A stretch of DNA of 64,000 nt from Ectobius pallidus (lineage: Eukaryota > Arthropoda > Insecta > Blattodea > Ectobiidae). Below, in pieces: positions 1 to 10,860 of this stretch; position 1 is the first letter of the stretch; each line of letters starts with the position of its first letter. The notes under the pieces were generated by a model. It was not told the origin of the DNA and searched no databases. It saw only the letters and a program-made list of their open reading frames with translations. The translations under genes were made by a program, and so were the position numbers. The DNA is taken from the NCBI GenBank assembly GCA_964059195.1, contig CAXKWD010000008.1, positions 46,604,502 to 46,668,501 on the forward strand, read 5' to 3'.

Positions 1-200
1 AAACCAAGAAACTGACGAATGGATATCAGGCAGAGGAACTGAATCAATTTTAATTTTAGTATTAAGGAATCTATAATCAATAACTGACCGGAATTTGTTC
101 TCTCCTTTCTCTACCAAAAAAATAGGACTACCATAGTTAGATTTCGAAACTATAATTACACCTTGTTGCAACATTTGTTTGATATGCTCTCTCATAATCT
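1..200 (-). pseudogene. Gypsy reverse transcriptase, N-terminal fragment
   Basis: The minus-strand translation has the opening of a Ty3/Gypsy RT: a segment like MREHIKQMLQQGVI, then a block with SNYGSPIFLVEK and VIDYRFLN. These are the conserved first RT blocks (S-x-W/Y-x-SP, then VDYR-x-LN). The catalytic YxDD block would lie beyond base 1. The fragment is not in frame with the preceding linker frame, so this copy is not functional here. It closely resembles the RT fragment at 21,432-21,704. Confidence 0.75.
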
Positions 201-671
201 TTAATTTTGGTAGAGAAAACGGAGGCCTGCGAACTGGAGTCTGGTCCAAAACTCAATTTCATACTTCATAATGTGGGTTAAGCCCAACTCAGGAGTCAAA
301 ACATTATGAAATAGATCTACGATACCCACCAAAATTTCCTTTTGATAATCGGAACGATGATTAATGGAGTCATTTTCAGAACAGGAATACGAGGTGTACA
401 TTCCTCAGGTTCAGCTGCAATCAAGACCTCCCTCTCGGTTCGGTTCTCTAAAGCTTCTGCCGCAGAATATTTAAGAAATTGAATTTTAACATCAGGTGCC
501 AAAGCAAAATATACATGTTCCTACAAGAAATCCTGACCTATTTTATTACAAAACGGAACACCTAAAATTACGGGCACTGAAAGTTGAGGTGCCACCCAGA
601 ATTTAAGGGTCCAAGAAAATCTGTTGGTTTTGATCTTCAAGTCTAACCATCTCAAAAACAATAACAGTTGA
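201..671 (-). pseudogene. Gypsy protease C-terminal half and PR-RT linker
   Basis: The 671-524 part encodes the C-terminal half of a retropepsin. It includes the hydrophobic VILGVPF segment, which corresponds to the conserved I-L-G motif near the family's C-terminus. An in-frame TAG follows at 521-523. The next 200 codons or so are the linker, with a PELGLT motif shared with copy B. The start of this half is cut off at 671 by the Penelope insertion; the matching N-terminal half resumes at 3,584 on the other side. The reading is certain as to family, less so as to exact frame boundaries. Confidence 0.7.
660..671. repeat. 12-bp target-site duplication, left copy
   Basis: AATAACAGTTGA occurs here and again at 3,572-3,583, directly flanking the Penelope-like element. 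Both flanks belong to the Gypsy protease, so the duplication marks one insertion event. A length of 12 bp fits the variable target duplications known for Penelope-like elements. Confidence 0.85.
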
Positions 672-1028
672 TATATGATATTTTCCCGGGCTACTAACCA
701 GGTGGTGAATTGAATTAATTCCGACGTTTCGAAGCCAAACTGAGGCTTCATTGTCAAGGAGAATGAAATGCCGGGATTAGATGGCGTGTATTTATAGGAC
801 TGCTGTGAATGGGGACATCCGGATTGGAGAAAGGATTTGTTGAAGACCAACCAATCAGGAAACAGATGGGTGCTGTAAGAACAGGAGGGAAAATTAGAGA
901 AGTAGAATCGGTCCAAATAAGGGCCAACGGTCAATAGGTAGTGAAAATAAATTATATAGGTGGTGGTGGAAACGAGAAAAAATTGGAAAAAAGGGAAACA
1001 CGGTCCAAATGAGGGCCAATGTTTTTAA

Positions 1029-3185
1029 TTACTCTGGTGGTTCATTGGAAGGTGTGCGGTTGGCTCGTATGGACCTGAGCGAATCAATAGCATGGAACCA
1101 GGCAGGGCTTAGTTGGATACCGCTGTCTCTATTCATGTTGTTTGGTTCCAAACGGATCTCCACGGCTTCCCTCACCACTCTCTCCCAGAAGTTTGTAGAC
1201 CTGGCAAGAATAGCCGTTTCACCAAACTTGATACGGTGTCCCATGTTGATGGCGTGTTCCGCTACCGCAGATTTATCTGAATAAAACAGCCGGATATTTC
1301 GGGCATGTTCCTTGTAGCGCACTTCCACCGTGCGGCCGGTATGTCCAATGTATTGCTTGCCGCATTCGCAAGGAGTGCGGTACACACCAGCTGTCTTCAG
1401 ACCCAGGTTGTCCTTCACTGGCCGGATCAGCTGCTTTATCTTGGGAGGTGGTAGATGAATTGTTTTTATGTCAAACTTTCGGAGGATACGGCTAATTTTC
1501 CCCGACGTTGCGCCCATGTATGGTATGCAAGCTACGCGCCGGCTACCGTCAGGAGGTTGCTCATCTTCCACTGCTGGACGCGGAGAAGCGGTCCTTTTCA
1601 GGGGCAATCTAATTTCATTGTTCTTGTAGCCGTTCTGGAGGAATATTCTCTTGAGGTGGTCTAGTTCTTCCGGTAAGTTGTTGCAGTCCGAAATGGCGAA
1701 AGCTCTATGAAAGAGGGTGTTAAGTACCCCTCTGCGCTGGGATGGATGGTGATGGCTCGTTCCATATAAGTATAGGTCCGTATGGGTCTTCTTCCGGTAG
1801 ACAGCATGGCCCAAAGTCCCATCAGTTTTCTTGCTGATTAAGATGTCAAGGAAGGGGAGCTGTCCGTTCTTTTCTACTTCCATTGTGAACTGTATGTTGC
1901 TGTTTAATCCATTCAGATGCTGTAGAAATTCCTGTAGTGTTTCTTTCCCGTGGGGCCAGACCACAAACGTGTCATCGACGTATCTGAAGAAATGGGTGGG
2001 TTTGTGGATAGCTGTTTCTAAAGCTGCCTGTTCGAAGTGCTCCATATAAAAATTGGCTATGGCAGGTGACAGAGGCGACCCCATGGCAATACCATCTGTC
2101 TGTTCATAAAACCGGCCATCATATAGAAAATATGTGGAGGAGAGTGCGTGTCTGAAGAGGTTTATGATGTCATGTTGAAAATGGGGTTGGAGTAGGTTCA
2201 TGGCGTCATTGACAGGAACCCGTGTGAAAAGTGAGACTACGTCGAAGCTGACTAGGAGTTCTGATGGTGCTAAGGTGATGTTCCGAAGGATCTTGACAAA
2301 CTCTGAGGAATTTGAAATGTGATGTGGACATTTTCCCACCAAGGGCTGGAGCTGGCCGGTGAGGAACTTGGCTAGTGCGTAGGTAGGGCCCCCGATAGTG
2401 TTAATTATGGGTCTCAGAGGGACCTCCGCCTTGTGGATTTTCGGCACGCCGTACATCCTAGGTGGTACTGATCCATAGGAGATGAGTTTTTTCTTAGTGT
2501 CCTTCGGAAGGCCCGATCTGTTACTGAGATTTGTTGTCTTTCTCTCCACTGATGTGGTGGGATCTCTGTTAAGTGGTCGGTATCCTTCGTCCTCTAAGAT
2601 GGCTTGAATTTTCTGCTTGTAGTCTGTGGAGAGCATTACCATGGATGCGTTGCCCTTGTCTGCTGGTAGTACTACTATGCTATCATTATTCCTCAGTTTC
2701 CTGAGTGCTGCCCGTTCCTCCTTGGTGATGTTGGGCCTGGAGGTAGTGGGCCATTTTAGAACCCTGCTGACCTCGCTCCTTACTTCCTCAGCTGCATCTA
2801 CTGGTAGTCCTGTGATTGCCCGTTCTACGCCACTGATGACTTGCAGTGTAGGGGTAGATGTCGGTGTAGGAGCAAAGTTTAAGCCCTTGGCTAAAACTGC
2901 AGTACAGGCCTCGTCCAGTTCCTTCCCTGTTAAATTAACAACGGTGCGTTCCTTCTCCAGGGGTGGGGGCGGGTTGCGGTGCTGTTTCTCTTGAAGACTG
3001 TGGAACTTCTTGGATTGCTGGGCGCTTGTCTTGTCCATCACCGAACATGCCCGCGCGCTGGTCGATTGGTCTATCCACTCCCAGTCCAGTGGTGATAACT
3101 CCAGCGAGAGCTTTAGGTGTACTTCCAGCAAATCCCTGTCAAGGTTGCTTAGTAGGCGACGAGTGTACTGGATTCTTTCTCTCAC
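1029..3185 (-). CDS. Penelope-like reverse transcriptase with GIY-YIG endonuclease
   Basis: An uninterrupted frame of about 718 codons. It copies RNA to DNA primed at a nick made by its own endonuclease. In order: a basic, coiled-coil-like N-terminus; a conserved segment with VVLPADKGNA (about residues 170-180), diagnostic of Penelope RTs; RT blocks with LRPIIN, SFDVVSLFTRVPV, GIAMGSPLSP and the catalytic YVDD; then, near residues 610-650, GVYRTPCECGKQYIGHTGR, the GIY-YIG nuclease core with its following Arg. The codon at 3,183-3,185 is GTG, not ATG. The frame stays open upstream to a TAA at 3,239-3,241, and the first in-frame ATG lies about 49 codons further in, so the true start is unsettled. 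No stop or frameshift was seen, so the protein could still be active. Confidence 0.9.
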   Translation of the reverse strand: MRERIQYTRRLLSNLDRDLLEVHLKLSLELSPLDWEWIDQSTSARACSVMDKTSAQQSKKFHSLQEKQHRNPPPPLEKERTVVNLTGKELDEACTAVLAKGLNFAPTPTSTPTLQVISGVERAITGLPVDAAEEVRSEVSRVLKWPTTSRPNITKEERAALRKLRNNDSIVVLPADKGNASMVMLSTDYKQKIQAILEDEGYRPLNRDPTTSVERKTTNLSNRSGLPKDTKKKLISYGSVPPRMYGVPKIHKAEVPLRPIINTIGGPTYALAKFLTGQLQPLVGKCPHHISNSSEFVKILRNITLAPSELLVSFDVVSLFTRVPVNDAMNLLQPHFQHDIINLFRHALSSTYFLYDGRFYEQTDGIAMGSPLSPAIANFYMEHFEQAALETAIHKPTHFFRYVDDTFVVWPHGKETLQEFLQHLNGLNSNIQFTMEVEKNGQLPFLDILISKKTDGTLGHAVYRKKTHTDLYLYGTSHHHPSQRRGVLNTLFHRAFAISDCNNLPEELDHLKRIFLQNGYKNNEIRLPLKRTASPRPAVEDEQPPDGSRRVACIPYMGATSGKISRILRKFDIKTIHLPPPKIKQLIRPVKDNLGLKTAGVYRTPCECGKQYIGHTGRTVEVRYKEHARNIRLFYSDKSAVAEHAINMGHRIKFGETAILARSTNFWERVVREAVEIRLEPNNMNRDSGIQLSPAWFHAIDSLRSIRANRTPSNEPPE

Positions 3186-3388
3186 AAGGGCAAAACTGGT
3201 GCGATGTAGTATTCTTTGTGTTGCTGCTGTTCTGATTGTTTAGCGCAATACTGCGAAGCGAGGTATGGTATCCTTGTCTCGGCATCTTAGCAAGAAGGCA
3301 AGTGTGCTAAGCATCCTAGCTTTCTTCTTCCGCAACTTATCAAAAAAGCAAATGCTGCGATAGATATCCTCCCCGTAGAGGAGTGTGA

Positions 3389-3571
3389 AATGTGCTTTGA
3401 ATTTTTCCTGGTGCTGGTAATATATGATATTTTCCCGGGCTACAATGGAGACAAGGAGACAATGAAGCCTCAGTTTGGCTTCGAAACGTCGGAATTAATT
3501 CAATTCACCACCTGGTTAGTAGCCCGGGAAAATATCATATATTACCAGCACCAGGAAAAATTCAAAGCACA
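3389..3571. repeat. Terminal hairpin of the Penelope element, hammerhead-like loop
   Basis: Two inverted copies of about 54 bp (3,389-3,442 and 3,519-3,572) enclose 76 bases. Read on the plus strand, the loop has GAAGCC, a 7-base loop and GGCTTC, then GAAACGTC. That is the stem II plus GAAA part of a hammerhead ribozyme. The expected CTGATGA core box is replaced by something like GACAATGA, so self-cleavage is doubtful. The same block occurs inverted at 672-757. Hammerhead motifs in Penelope termini are established knowledge; this assignment is inference. Confidence 0.5.
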
Positions 3572-3583
3572 AATAACAGTTGA
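3572..3583. repeat. 12-bp target-site duplication, right copy
   Basis: AATAACAGTTGA, identical to 660-671. Gypsy protease coding sequence resumes immediately to the right. Confidence 0.85.
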
Positions 3584-3777
3584 GTATTGGCTACTGAGCT
3601 CGGAATGTTATCTGCTTTTACTTCAGGAATTTTAGCAAGTTTTCGCATCCACAAACAAGTTGCATTAGAAATAATATTCAGTGAGGAGCCAGAGTCTACC
3701 AAAGCAATAGCATCTATGGGACCACACTGAATTTTCACAAACAGCAACGATTTACCAGTAAACCTTAAAATCTTCAT
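3584..3777 (-). pseudogene. Gypsy aspartic protease, N-terminal half
   Basis: The minus-strand frame contains ALVDSGSSLNIIS, a retropepsin active-site motif (D-S/T-G) in the usual hydrophobic setting. The enzyme would cleave the Gag-Pol polyprotein. The frame runs up to the Penelope junction at 3,583, where unrelated codons begin; the missing C-terminal half is at 671-524. The protease is therefore inactivated by insertion rather than by point mutation at this site. Upstream lies gag, separated by about 100 bp. Confidence 0.8.
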
Positions 3778-3885
3778 GGCAACAACCCTCTCACATGTCG
3801 AGAGAAAATACGGGGAATACTGTAACTGTCATGGCCGTCTAAAGGAATTTCCATCACGTCTCAAATTAGAATTATTATCCGCCAT

Positions 3886-4436
3886 TTAAGGGGGTGGATC
3901 TCTGCGGTAATTTTCTCTCCTAATTGGTCGAGTCGGACAATTCCGTAACACGTGGCCCGGCCTCCGACAATAATAGCAAAGTCTGGAATCCGCCGTAGTG
4001 TAACGGAGGTTTTCTCCAGATCTACCCACGGTATCAGCCGCTGTACGGCTTAGACTACCAACATTTCTTGGTGCCACAGATCTAAGTGAATCTAAATAAT
4101 TCACTGAATTAATGTGGGCACACAACAAGTCCAGTTCTGCCAAATTACTAGGCTTTTTTTCGAAAACAATGCTACTCCTTGTAGCAGGAGAAAGACCATA
4201 TAAAATATTTGTTACCATGTCAGTTTCGGACGGTTGCAAAAAAAAAAGATGGCGGCATACTTCTTTATATGAGTAATATACTCTGACAAGTTTTCTGCTT
4301 CACCCCGTACTCTGTAATAATGTTTTGCCAGTACAGCAGCTTTAGCGCGAACAGGGACATAATAATCTAACAAAGTTTGCTGGAACTTCCACAAGTCTGT
4401 CAATTCTTGGATAGCTTTCGCGTACAACTCTCTCAA
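3886..4436 (-). pseudogene. Gypsy Gag, C-terminal part with CCHC zinc knuckle
   Basis: Two overlapping minus-strand frames (4,436-4,212 and 4,239-3,886) together give a Gag C-terminal region. The second ends with CYYCRRPGHVLRNC, a CX2CX4HX4C zinc knuckle that binds element RNA in the virus-like particle. The first has the predicted-helical segment with LTDLWKFQQTLLDYYVP, typical of retrotransposon Gag. The two are in different frames, so a frameshift lies near the A-rich run at about 4,235-4,250. Confidence 0.75.
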
Positions 4437-4730
4437 GTTTCCTTGAAACCTGCGGAAAGCATGGCCAGGACTTGTCCATGACTACATGAGAAAAGGTCCC
4501 CCTGAGTACGAAATTTGACCAAAACCATCTACAATCGCATCTAAGGAATGATCAATTGTAACTATCTAAACCTTCAAGAAGTTTTCCCAGAGGATGAGGT
4601 AATCTCGCGAATTCCCGACTCCAATCGTTACTTACAGTTCCTCCAATTACCCCAGTTGGCAGAGAGGGTACTACCGAGATCACTGGCTGACAAAAGGATT
4701 TGAAGAATTTAATAGATCTTCGGTTGAATT

Positions 4731-5114
4731 TTATGGATTAAGCGCAGGGGGAGCCGTTACAAGCAAATTAGAATTATCCCTCTTCAAAATATCTCTGTGT
4801 TTTAGAATTTCATTTTTTAGGGTCGTAAGCGAGTCCGCATACTCTGGGGACATCTCTAACACTGATAAATCCATGATACGATTAAGAATTTGGTCTAGTT
4901 TAGTCAATAAACGTCTAACCTGCTTAGGAGTTAATTTTGATTCCACTTGAAATTCCTGAAACTGCTCCAAAATGTCCTCAGTTTTATTTATGAAAGCAGC
5001 TATCTCTACTTTGGGCTTAATATCGGAACATTTGAAAATGTCAACTGGAAGAGACAAGTTTTCTTTTAATACCCTCGCCAAATTTGGCACAGAGTCATTA
5101 GGGTCGACTTCCAC
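4731..5114 (-). pseudogene. Gypsy Gag, N-terminal part (probable)
   Basis: A 127-codon frame with acidic and helical character, containing a stretch around ILEQFQEFQVESKLTPKQVRRLL. It lies upstream of the Gag C-terminal frames on the same strand, separated by about 300 bp with no clean frame. I assign it to Gag by position; no diagnostic motif is visible. Confidence 0.5.
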
Positions 5115-7300
5115 ACCTCATATTTTTAACTCATACAAGAGATCAGCTTTGGGCATAAATTCGATGGGATCATTCAGTCTAGACTCCATGTTAGGTTAGA
5201 AATATGTTAAACAAATACTGTCCCAAAGCTAGAAGAGCTATAAAATTAACAGCCTTACTAAGTTAAACCGAGTTCTTGTATTGATGAAATTTATACAACT
5301 CGGAATATTCAAAGCAAAATTTTGAAATTCAGAAACTATTCATCAAATGAATGCATACGGACGAACTGTCAAATTCAAAACATATTTTCCTAATATCCAA
5401 AATAATTGTAATATTATACAATACAACTGCAGCGTTAGGTTAGAACATCCAAAAATAACCGCTCACAGAGACATATCACCCATCTACAATGGAATCTTCC
5501 TCTCTCGGTTCATAGGAAAGCAGAACTACCAGTAAATACCGAACAAAATTGAGTGCCCTACTTCCTCGAAGTTAAGGACATACATAACAAGTGCATACGA
5601 AATTTATAAAGTCACTCAGAATTACTAACAAAAACTTTTAACATAGAATTAAGTTTACTGGGATACGATATTCGCACTAAAGGACCATTAATCAACATGA
5701 ACTGAATCACCGGACTACTAAATAAGTTGTATATCAGGCCAACAACTAAGTCCGAAATAGTTTTACAATAGGAAAAACTATCACAACTTATAGCACGAAA
5801 CTATTTTCAAACGTTACATACAAACTAGGCCTATATTAACCCTTTCAGATAAGGAGTCATTCAGAAACAATACCTCGATATGTATTCGCAATAACAAAAC
5901 TATCACAACTTATAGCAAGAAATTATTTTCAAAAGCTATATACAAGCTACGCCTATATCAACCCTTTCAGATGAGTCATTCAGAAACAATATTACGATAC
6001 ATATTCGCAATAGCAACACTACCACAAATTATAGCAAGAAATTATTTTCAAAATCTATATACAAGCTAGGACTACATTTAACATTTAAGATAAAGGCCCG
6101 TTCAGAAATAATATCACGAAATATACTATCAATTTATAGTATTCAAGCCAAGATTGGAGGTGCTAAGTTTTTTGTAATATAATTTAGCCTTTATTTAAAA
6201 AACCCAAAATATGGGCTACTCAAATTTAATAGTCGTAGAAGTTTGTCAGAGTACAAAACTTAACGCCACATCGTAACAGGGGCCTAGTCGTTTATACAGG
6301 CTTAAGCTCAACTCGAAGTTTGCATACGGTTATGTTAACAGAAGCTTCGAGTTTAAAAATATAAATACTGAATTACTGAAGCCATTAGCATGTATGCATG
6401 TCCCGCGTTATTCAATCTTTGAATAAAGCAGACCCGCAGTAATTTTGAAAAGAAAAGGGAACAAAATACCTCAACTACGGTCTGCATTGCCACCTAATTG
6501 AATCGGCCGGCCCTTCAGGCCGAAAGAAGTAGGTTTTTCACCTTTAATTCAAAATCATGGCGTACAAACTGCTGAAAATTTAGAGTGAACAGGACTACTG
6601 TGTTTCAAAGAAAGGCTGGGTCTACAATAACAAGTTTTTATTTCCAATATGACAATTTCAAAATATAGTAATGCAATTTACTGTAAATATAGAATTGAAA
6701 AATCTAGAACCAGTTAAACAATTTTATTTCATTCCCTTAATCACGTGATCTTTTCTGGCGTAAGAATTCTAGCATGTTCCGGCTGGCGAGTTGTGCCCTC
6801 AGCAAGATGACCTCCAATTTAAACATAACCCAACCATATTCTGCGCAATTTAGAAAAAAAACCCTCCCCATGTTAATATATATAACTATAAAAAAAACGC
6901 GATAGTGGATGAAATTTCAAACAGCCAAGACAAGAATTTATCAATGTAATAAACCTTTTCTTTAAAAACTAGGACAGAAAATTTTGATGTCCAAAGACAG
7001 GTAAGCAACAATATTAACAATTTCTTACAGAAACCCCTGAATCACAAATGCTTACCTGTAAGTTAACCATAGTAGCAGAAGATCAACGCCCAGCACTTAA
7101 CCACTTAACAACTAGGAGGTTAAACCACAACTAACGACTTTAATTCTGCGCAACTCCCAAATTGGCCGCTAGGCCATGGTGGCGCTACTTTGGAGGCAAC
7201 CAGCACAAAGGCCATCTTTATGTTAGTAATTAGAAAAATATATTTATTAAATTTTAAGGTGGAGAAGAGCAAGAAGGAGCCGTGAGACGAATTCTCGGCT
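5115..7300. other. Non-coding stretch, AT-rich, with one tandem repeat
   Basis: No credible coding frame. It should include the upstream untranslated region and LTR of Gypsy copy A, but I could not fix LTR borders. It contains the three-unit tandem repeat listed separately. Confidence 0.6.
5770..6130. repeat. Tandem repeat, about 120 bp x 3
   Basis: Units begin near 5,778, 5,899 and 6,018 at ACTATCACAACTTATAGCA-like sequence, each followed by AACCCTTTCAGAT-like and TTCAGAAACAATA-like segments. Spacing is 121 and 119 bp. The units diverge noticeably, so the array is old. Confidence 0.75.
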
Positions 7301-7316
7301 CACAACTCAGTTTGAA

Positions 7317-9085
7317 ATGGACGTTAAATATTGGAGTGATGTCTTAAAACGAGTAGTTGCTGTGGTAAAAAAATTGTCTATACAAGGCGATCTTTCAGGA
7401 GCCATAACTATAAGTTTGGGGAAACATATACTGGGAATTTCGAGATGGCCCTAGAGCTAATAGCAGAATCCATTCACTTTCTATCAAGACATTGAACATT
7501 ACGGAAACAAAGGAAAAGGGAGCACATATCTTTCTTTTCAAACATGTGAAGAGTTTATATCTATTCTGACAGAAAGAGTGGTGGAGTGTATTTTAGATGA
7601 AGTGAAGAAAACTAAATATTTTTCCACTATATTAGATTCCACTCCCGATATTACACATGTAGATCAGTTATCTTTTGTTGTAAGGTATTTATGAAAACAT
7701 GGATTTCCTGTTGAAAGATTTATCCGTTTTGTCTCAAATACAGGGCACAAATCGGAAGAATTAGCTAATGCATTAATAAGCTCATTAAGTAAATATGATT
7801 TGGACATTCAATTATGCAGGGGTCAGTCGTACGACAATGCAAGCAATATGGCGGGTACATACTCTGGTCTCCAAGCTAGAATTAAAGAAATCAACCTTCT
7901 CGCTGTGTACATTCCGTGCGCAGCACACTACCTTAACTTAGTAGGATCGTGTGCAGCAGAGTGTTGTCCTCAAGCGGCTTCATTTTTCCTTTTATTGCAA
8001 CAAATTTTACACCTTTTTCTCTGCCTGGACTAGTTGTTGGAGTATTTTGGGATCGAAATTAAATAGCGCAGTCTCGGTAAAATGCCCTTCACAAACGCGC
8101 TGGTCAGGACGGCATGATGCCTGCCTGCTCTAATCTGAATGTTAATTGGGAAGAAATAATATCTGCTTTGGAAGTTATTCAAAGCAACGAATCTCAAAAG
8201 GCTACAGTAAGAAGTGAGGCGACTGAAATGCTGAGCAGTCTACAATGTCTGGAGACTGCGATAATGACAACATTTTTGTCAGCGATCTTGAAGAGATTTA
8301 ATGCTACAATTAAATTGCTGCAAAATGTTTATAACGATATTGGGACTGTAATAAACTTGTACAATTCTTTAATTGAATATGTTCGAGAGAATCGTTCTAT
8401 GTGTGAAACATATGAAAACGCTGGCATCGAAATTTGTAAGATAAAGATGTACAAACAAGCCACAAAAAGGAAAAGGTCAAGAAAACTGCAAGTGGACGAA
8501 ACAGCCGAGTTTGACACTCATTTTGAAGGCAACGAAGATTTCTGGGTAAATACATTTCTGGTTATTATAGACAGATTGATTTCTAAATTGCAGAAAAGAA
8601 AAAAATTAATTCCAAGAGTTTTGTACCAAATTTGAGTTCTTGAGTAATTTGCCTGCACGAGACAACATTGAACTATTAAAATGCGCTGGAAAATTACAAG
8701 ACCATTACAAAAACTACTTAGAAGAATTTTGAGTGATGAGATTATTCATTTTAAAGCATACATTGAGAACAACGAAATTAAAATATCCTCCCTAAGTACA
8801 CTGTATAGACTGTTGTTTGAAAACCACATTCAATAACTGTTTTCTAATTTGGAAATTGTTTTACGAATATTCTTGTCGATCGCTGCAACCAACTATTCGG
8901 CTGAACGCAAATTTTTCGCACCTCAAAAGACTGAAGATTTATTTACGATCATCCATGTTACAAGGTAGAGTCAATAGTCCTGCCGTCCTCTCCATGGATT
9001 CTGATATTACACAGCAACCAGACTATGAAGATGTGATCGCTGAATTTGCAAAGAAGCGCGCCGTAAATGACTCGTTGCCTGACTT
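7317..9085 (+). pseudogene. hAT transposase remnant, ZMYM1-like type
   Basis: Conserved segments occur in order but in shifting frames with stops. 7,560-7,700 has CEEFISILTERVV and TILDSTPDITHVDQ. 7,800-8,030 has CRGQSYDNASNMAGTYSGLQ and VYIPCAAHYLNLVG. 8,114-8,635 is the helical middle region. 8,870-9,085 has the hAT C-terminal dimerisation region with RSSMLQGRVNSPAVLS and DYEDVIAEFAKKRA. D in ILDSTPD and D in QSYDNA are candidate catalytic residues of the RNase H fold. An in-frame stop lies near 7,693 (TATTTATGA) and a frame change near 8,000-8,115 and 8,640-8,880. Terminal repeats were not found. Confidence 0.8.
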
Positions 9086-9128
9086 CAGTTTGGTGAGTTC
9101 AATATGCACCTGTTTATTCTTAAATTAA

Positions 9129-10858
9129 AATGCTGCATTGTATTATTTTTACATAAATTGTATAGACCTACTGTAAAACTTTGATTAGATGCTTTTTAAG
9201 GGACGAAACAAAAAGCATGTCCTAGATGGAAAACTGCCTTATGGGAATCGTACCTGGTGGCTTGTGTGCTGCTAAGCCGCGGTTTACGTACTTGGGAAGC
9301 TGACAGTACGATTTATGTAATGTAGATCTTATTTTTGACCACTTTTCCTAATTCAGTAATTCGCATCAGACTCTTTCAGCAGCTGTTGCCCATCTTCCCC
9401 AAAATATATTGATTTCCGATTATGTGAGAATATCAGGATTGGTTCAAACATTAGCAAAAGGGTAACACACAGCTTGGTTTAACAGTTTTTATTTTCAACA
9501 ATAGAAATTTCAAATATATATCTGACAAATAATCTTATTTTCAATAAGAAGAATTTCAAATATCCCTGACAAATAATGTTTGAAGTTTAATATAGTTTTT
9601 CGAGAACGTTCCTGTAAAACAGTAATCGCCAAACCGTCGACCGTCGATCGCGAGCTATTAGTAGTTCGCAGGGACATTTTCGGTAGATCGCGTCAACGCT
9701 AACGTTGGCTAACCTGATAATCTTGATTGCTCCACTGAGGAATATAAAAAAAATATGCCCTTACATTTGTTATTTATTACTAACTACACTTCAATTTCTT
9801 TCTTGCATAATTCCATTTCAATTTCTTTTTGTTTTTTACAGATTAATGAAAATTTATTTCATATTTAGGCAATAAACAAATGTAAGATTTTTTAAGTTGA
9901 TAGTTCTTTTGGTTGGTAGCTCACAGTAGGATTTTAAAACGGTACGGTAGCTTCATAAGTTTGGCGACCACTGCTCTAAAACAAGATTATGTACAAGTCC
10001 CAAAAATCTTTCATTATTAAAAATCTTTATATGACTGCCGTAAACTTTCTCTTTACACCTGCCTCACATTTTATCCTAAACAGTATAACAATCTATCTTA
10101 CAGTATTCAATTTTCAGGTAACATCAGTTCTTGTGTTTAGTTTATTTAAATCTTCCAGAGAATCAAATTCAGTTTTCAATTCATAAGTCACATACCAAAA
10201 AATCTGTTAATTTAATCTTAAACTTGAACACCCTAAAAATTTGTTGCACAAGTGAAAAAAATTATACAACTGAGCTAGGGCATGGAAACACTTTCCATCT
10301 GCTAAAGTTCCCTGACCCGATGCTAGATACCATTTTTAAATTCAGTGTCCTCAAAGCAAACCACGTGATACGCAGATAGTATTTTTTACGTTATATTCTT
10401 ATAAAGCTTTCAATGCTCTAAACTTGAAAATATTCTTCTGAAAATACTAAGCGGCAAAGCTTCCTAAAGCCTTTAATGTATACATTAAGATTCCACAAAA
10501 TGCGACAAAATCTATGCATAACATATCATATGGGACATGTAAACTGGCTGCCACCTTATGGGACACGAAACATTACTCATCAAAATTCCAACCAGTTACG
10601 GCTACCATATTTATCTGTCTAGTATCTCTGATCATAATAAAAGTACATAGAATTTTGCCTAATAGATTATTGCTGTATTATTCTTTTTTAAATTTTCCAA
10701 CACCCTTTAACTAGAAACCAAAAACTATAGAAATACGTTGTACAAATTTTTGACAGACGCCGAAAATTTAACTATAAAAAATGAAATCAATAGGGACGTA
10801 CATTTTCAAAGCCAGAACTTTAACCCGAAAAACTCAATCTTTATAAGCAGAAAAGAAA
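9129..10858. other. No gene seen; AT-rich with a short local duplication
   Basis: The open frames here are short and have no recognisable motifs. A short imperfect duplication (about 47 bp, with AATTTCAAATAT and CTGACAAATAAT) lies at 9,490-9,585. The segment 9,600-9,720 is unusually GC-rich with GATCGCG motifs and may be a hAT end, but its partner was not found. Confidence 0.5.
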
Positions 10859-10860
10859 TA

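Larger units (their letters stand above)
672..3571 (-). mobile_element. Penelope-like retroelement, apparently complete insertion
   Basis: A 2.9 kb element carrying one long RT/GIY-YIG frame on the minus strand, bounded by a 12-bp target duplication. The ends are inverted copies of each other: 672-755 matches the reverse complement of about 3,459-3,541. Next to the right end, 3,389-3,442 is the reverse complement of 3,519-3,572, forming a near-perfect stem of about 54 bp around a 76-base loop. Such repeated or inverted termini are typical of Penelope-like elements. The intact frame and clean target duplication suggest a fairly recent insertion. Confidence 0.85.
1..5114 (-). mobile_element. 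Ty3/Gypsy LTR retrotransposon, copy A (partial, decayed)
   Basis: Read on the minus strand, the order is gag (5,114 down to 3,886), aspartic protease (from 3,777), protease-RT linker (about 520-201) and the start of reverse transcriptase (200-1), which runs off the window. That is the usual gag-PR-RT order of Ty3/Gypsy elements. A Penelope-like element sits inside the protease, so the Gypsy copy is the older of the two. The frames carry stops and shifts: an in-frame TAG at 521-523, and a frame change between the linker and RT. Copy B at 19.3-25.1 kb encodes a similar protease-RT linker with the residues PELGLT and YEIE, so both belong to one family. I could not identify an LTR upstream of gag with confidence. 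Confidence 0.85.

Noticed and set aside
1009..3243. Several plus-strand frames opposite the Penelope gene
   Set aside because: They lie antisense to a long, motif-rich RT/endonuclease frame and have no domains of their own.
5347..5535. Small plus-strand frame near Gypsy copy A
   Set aside because: It has no motif, lies in AT-rich DNA, and its length is within chance expectation.
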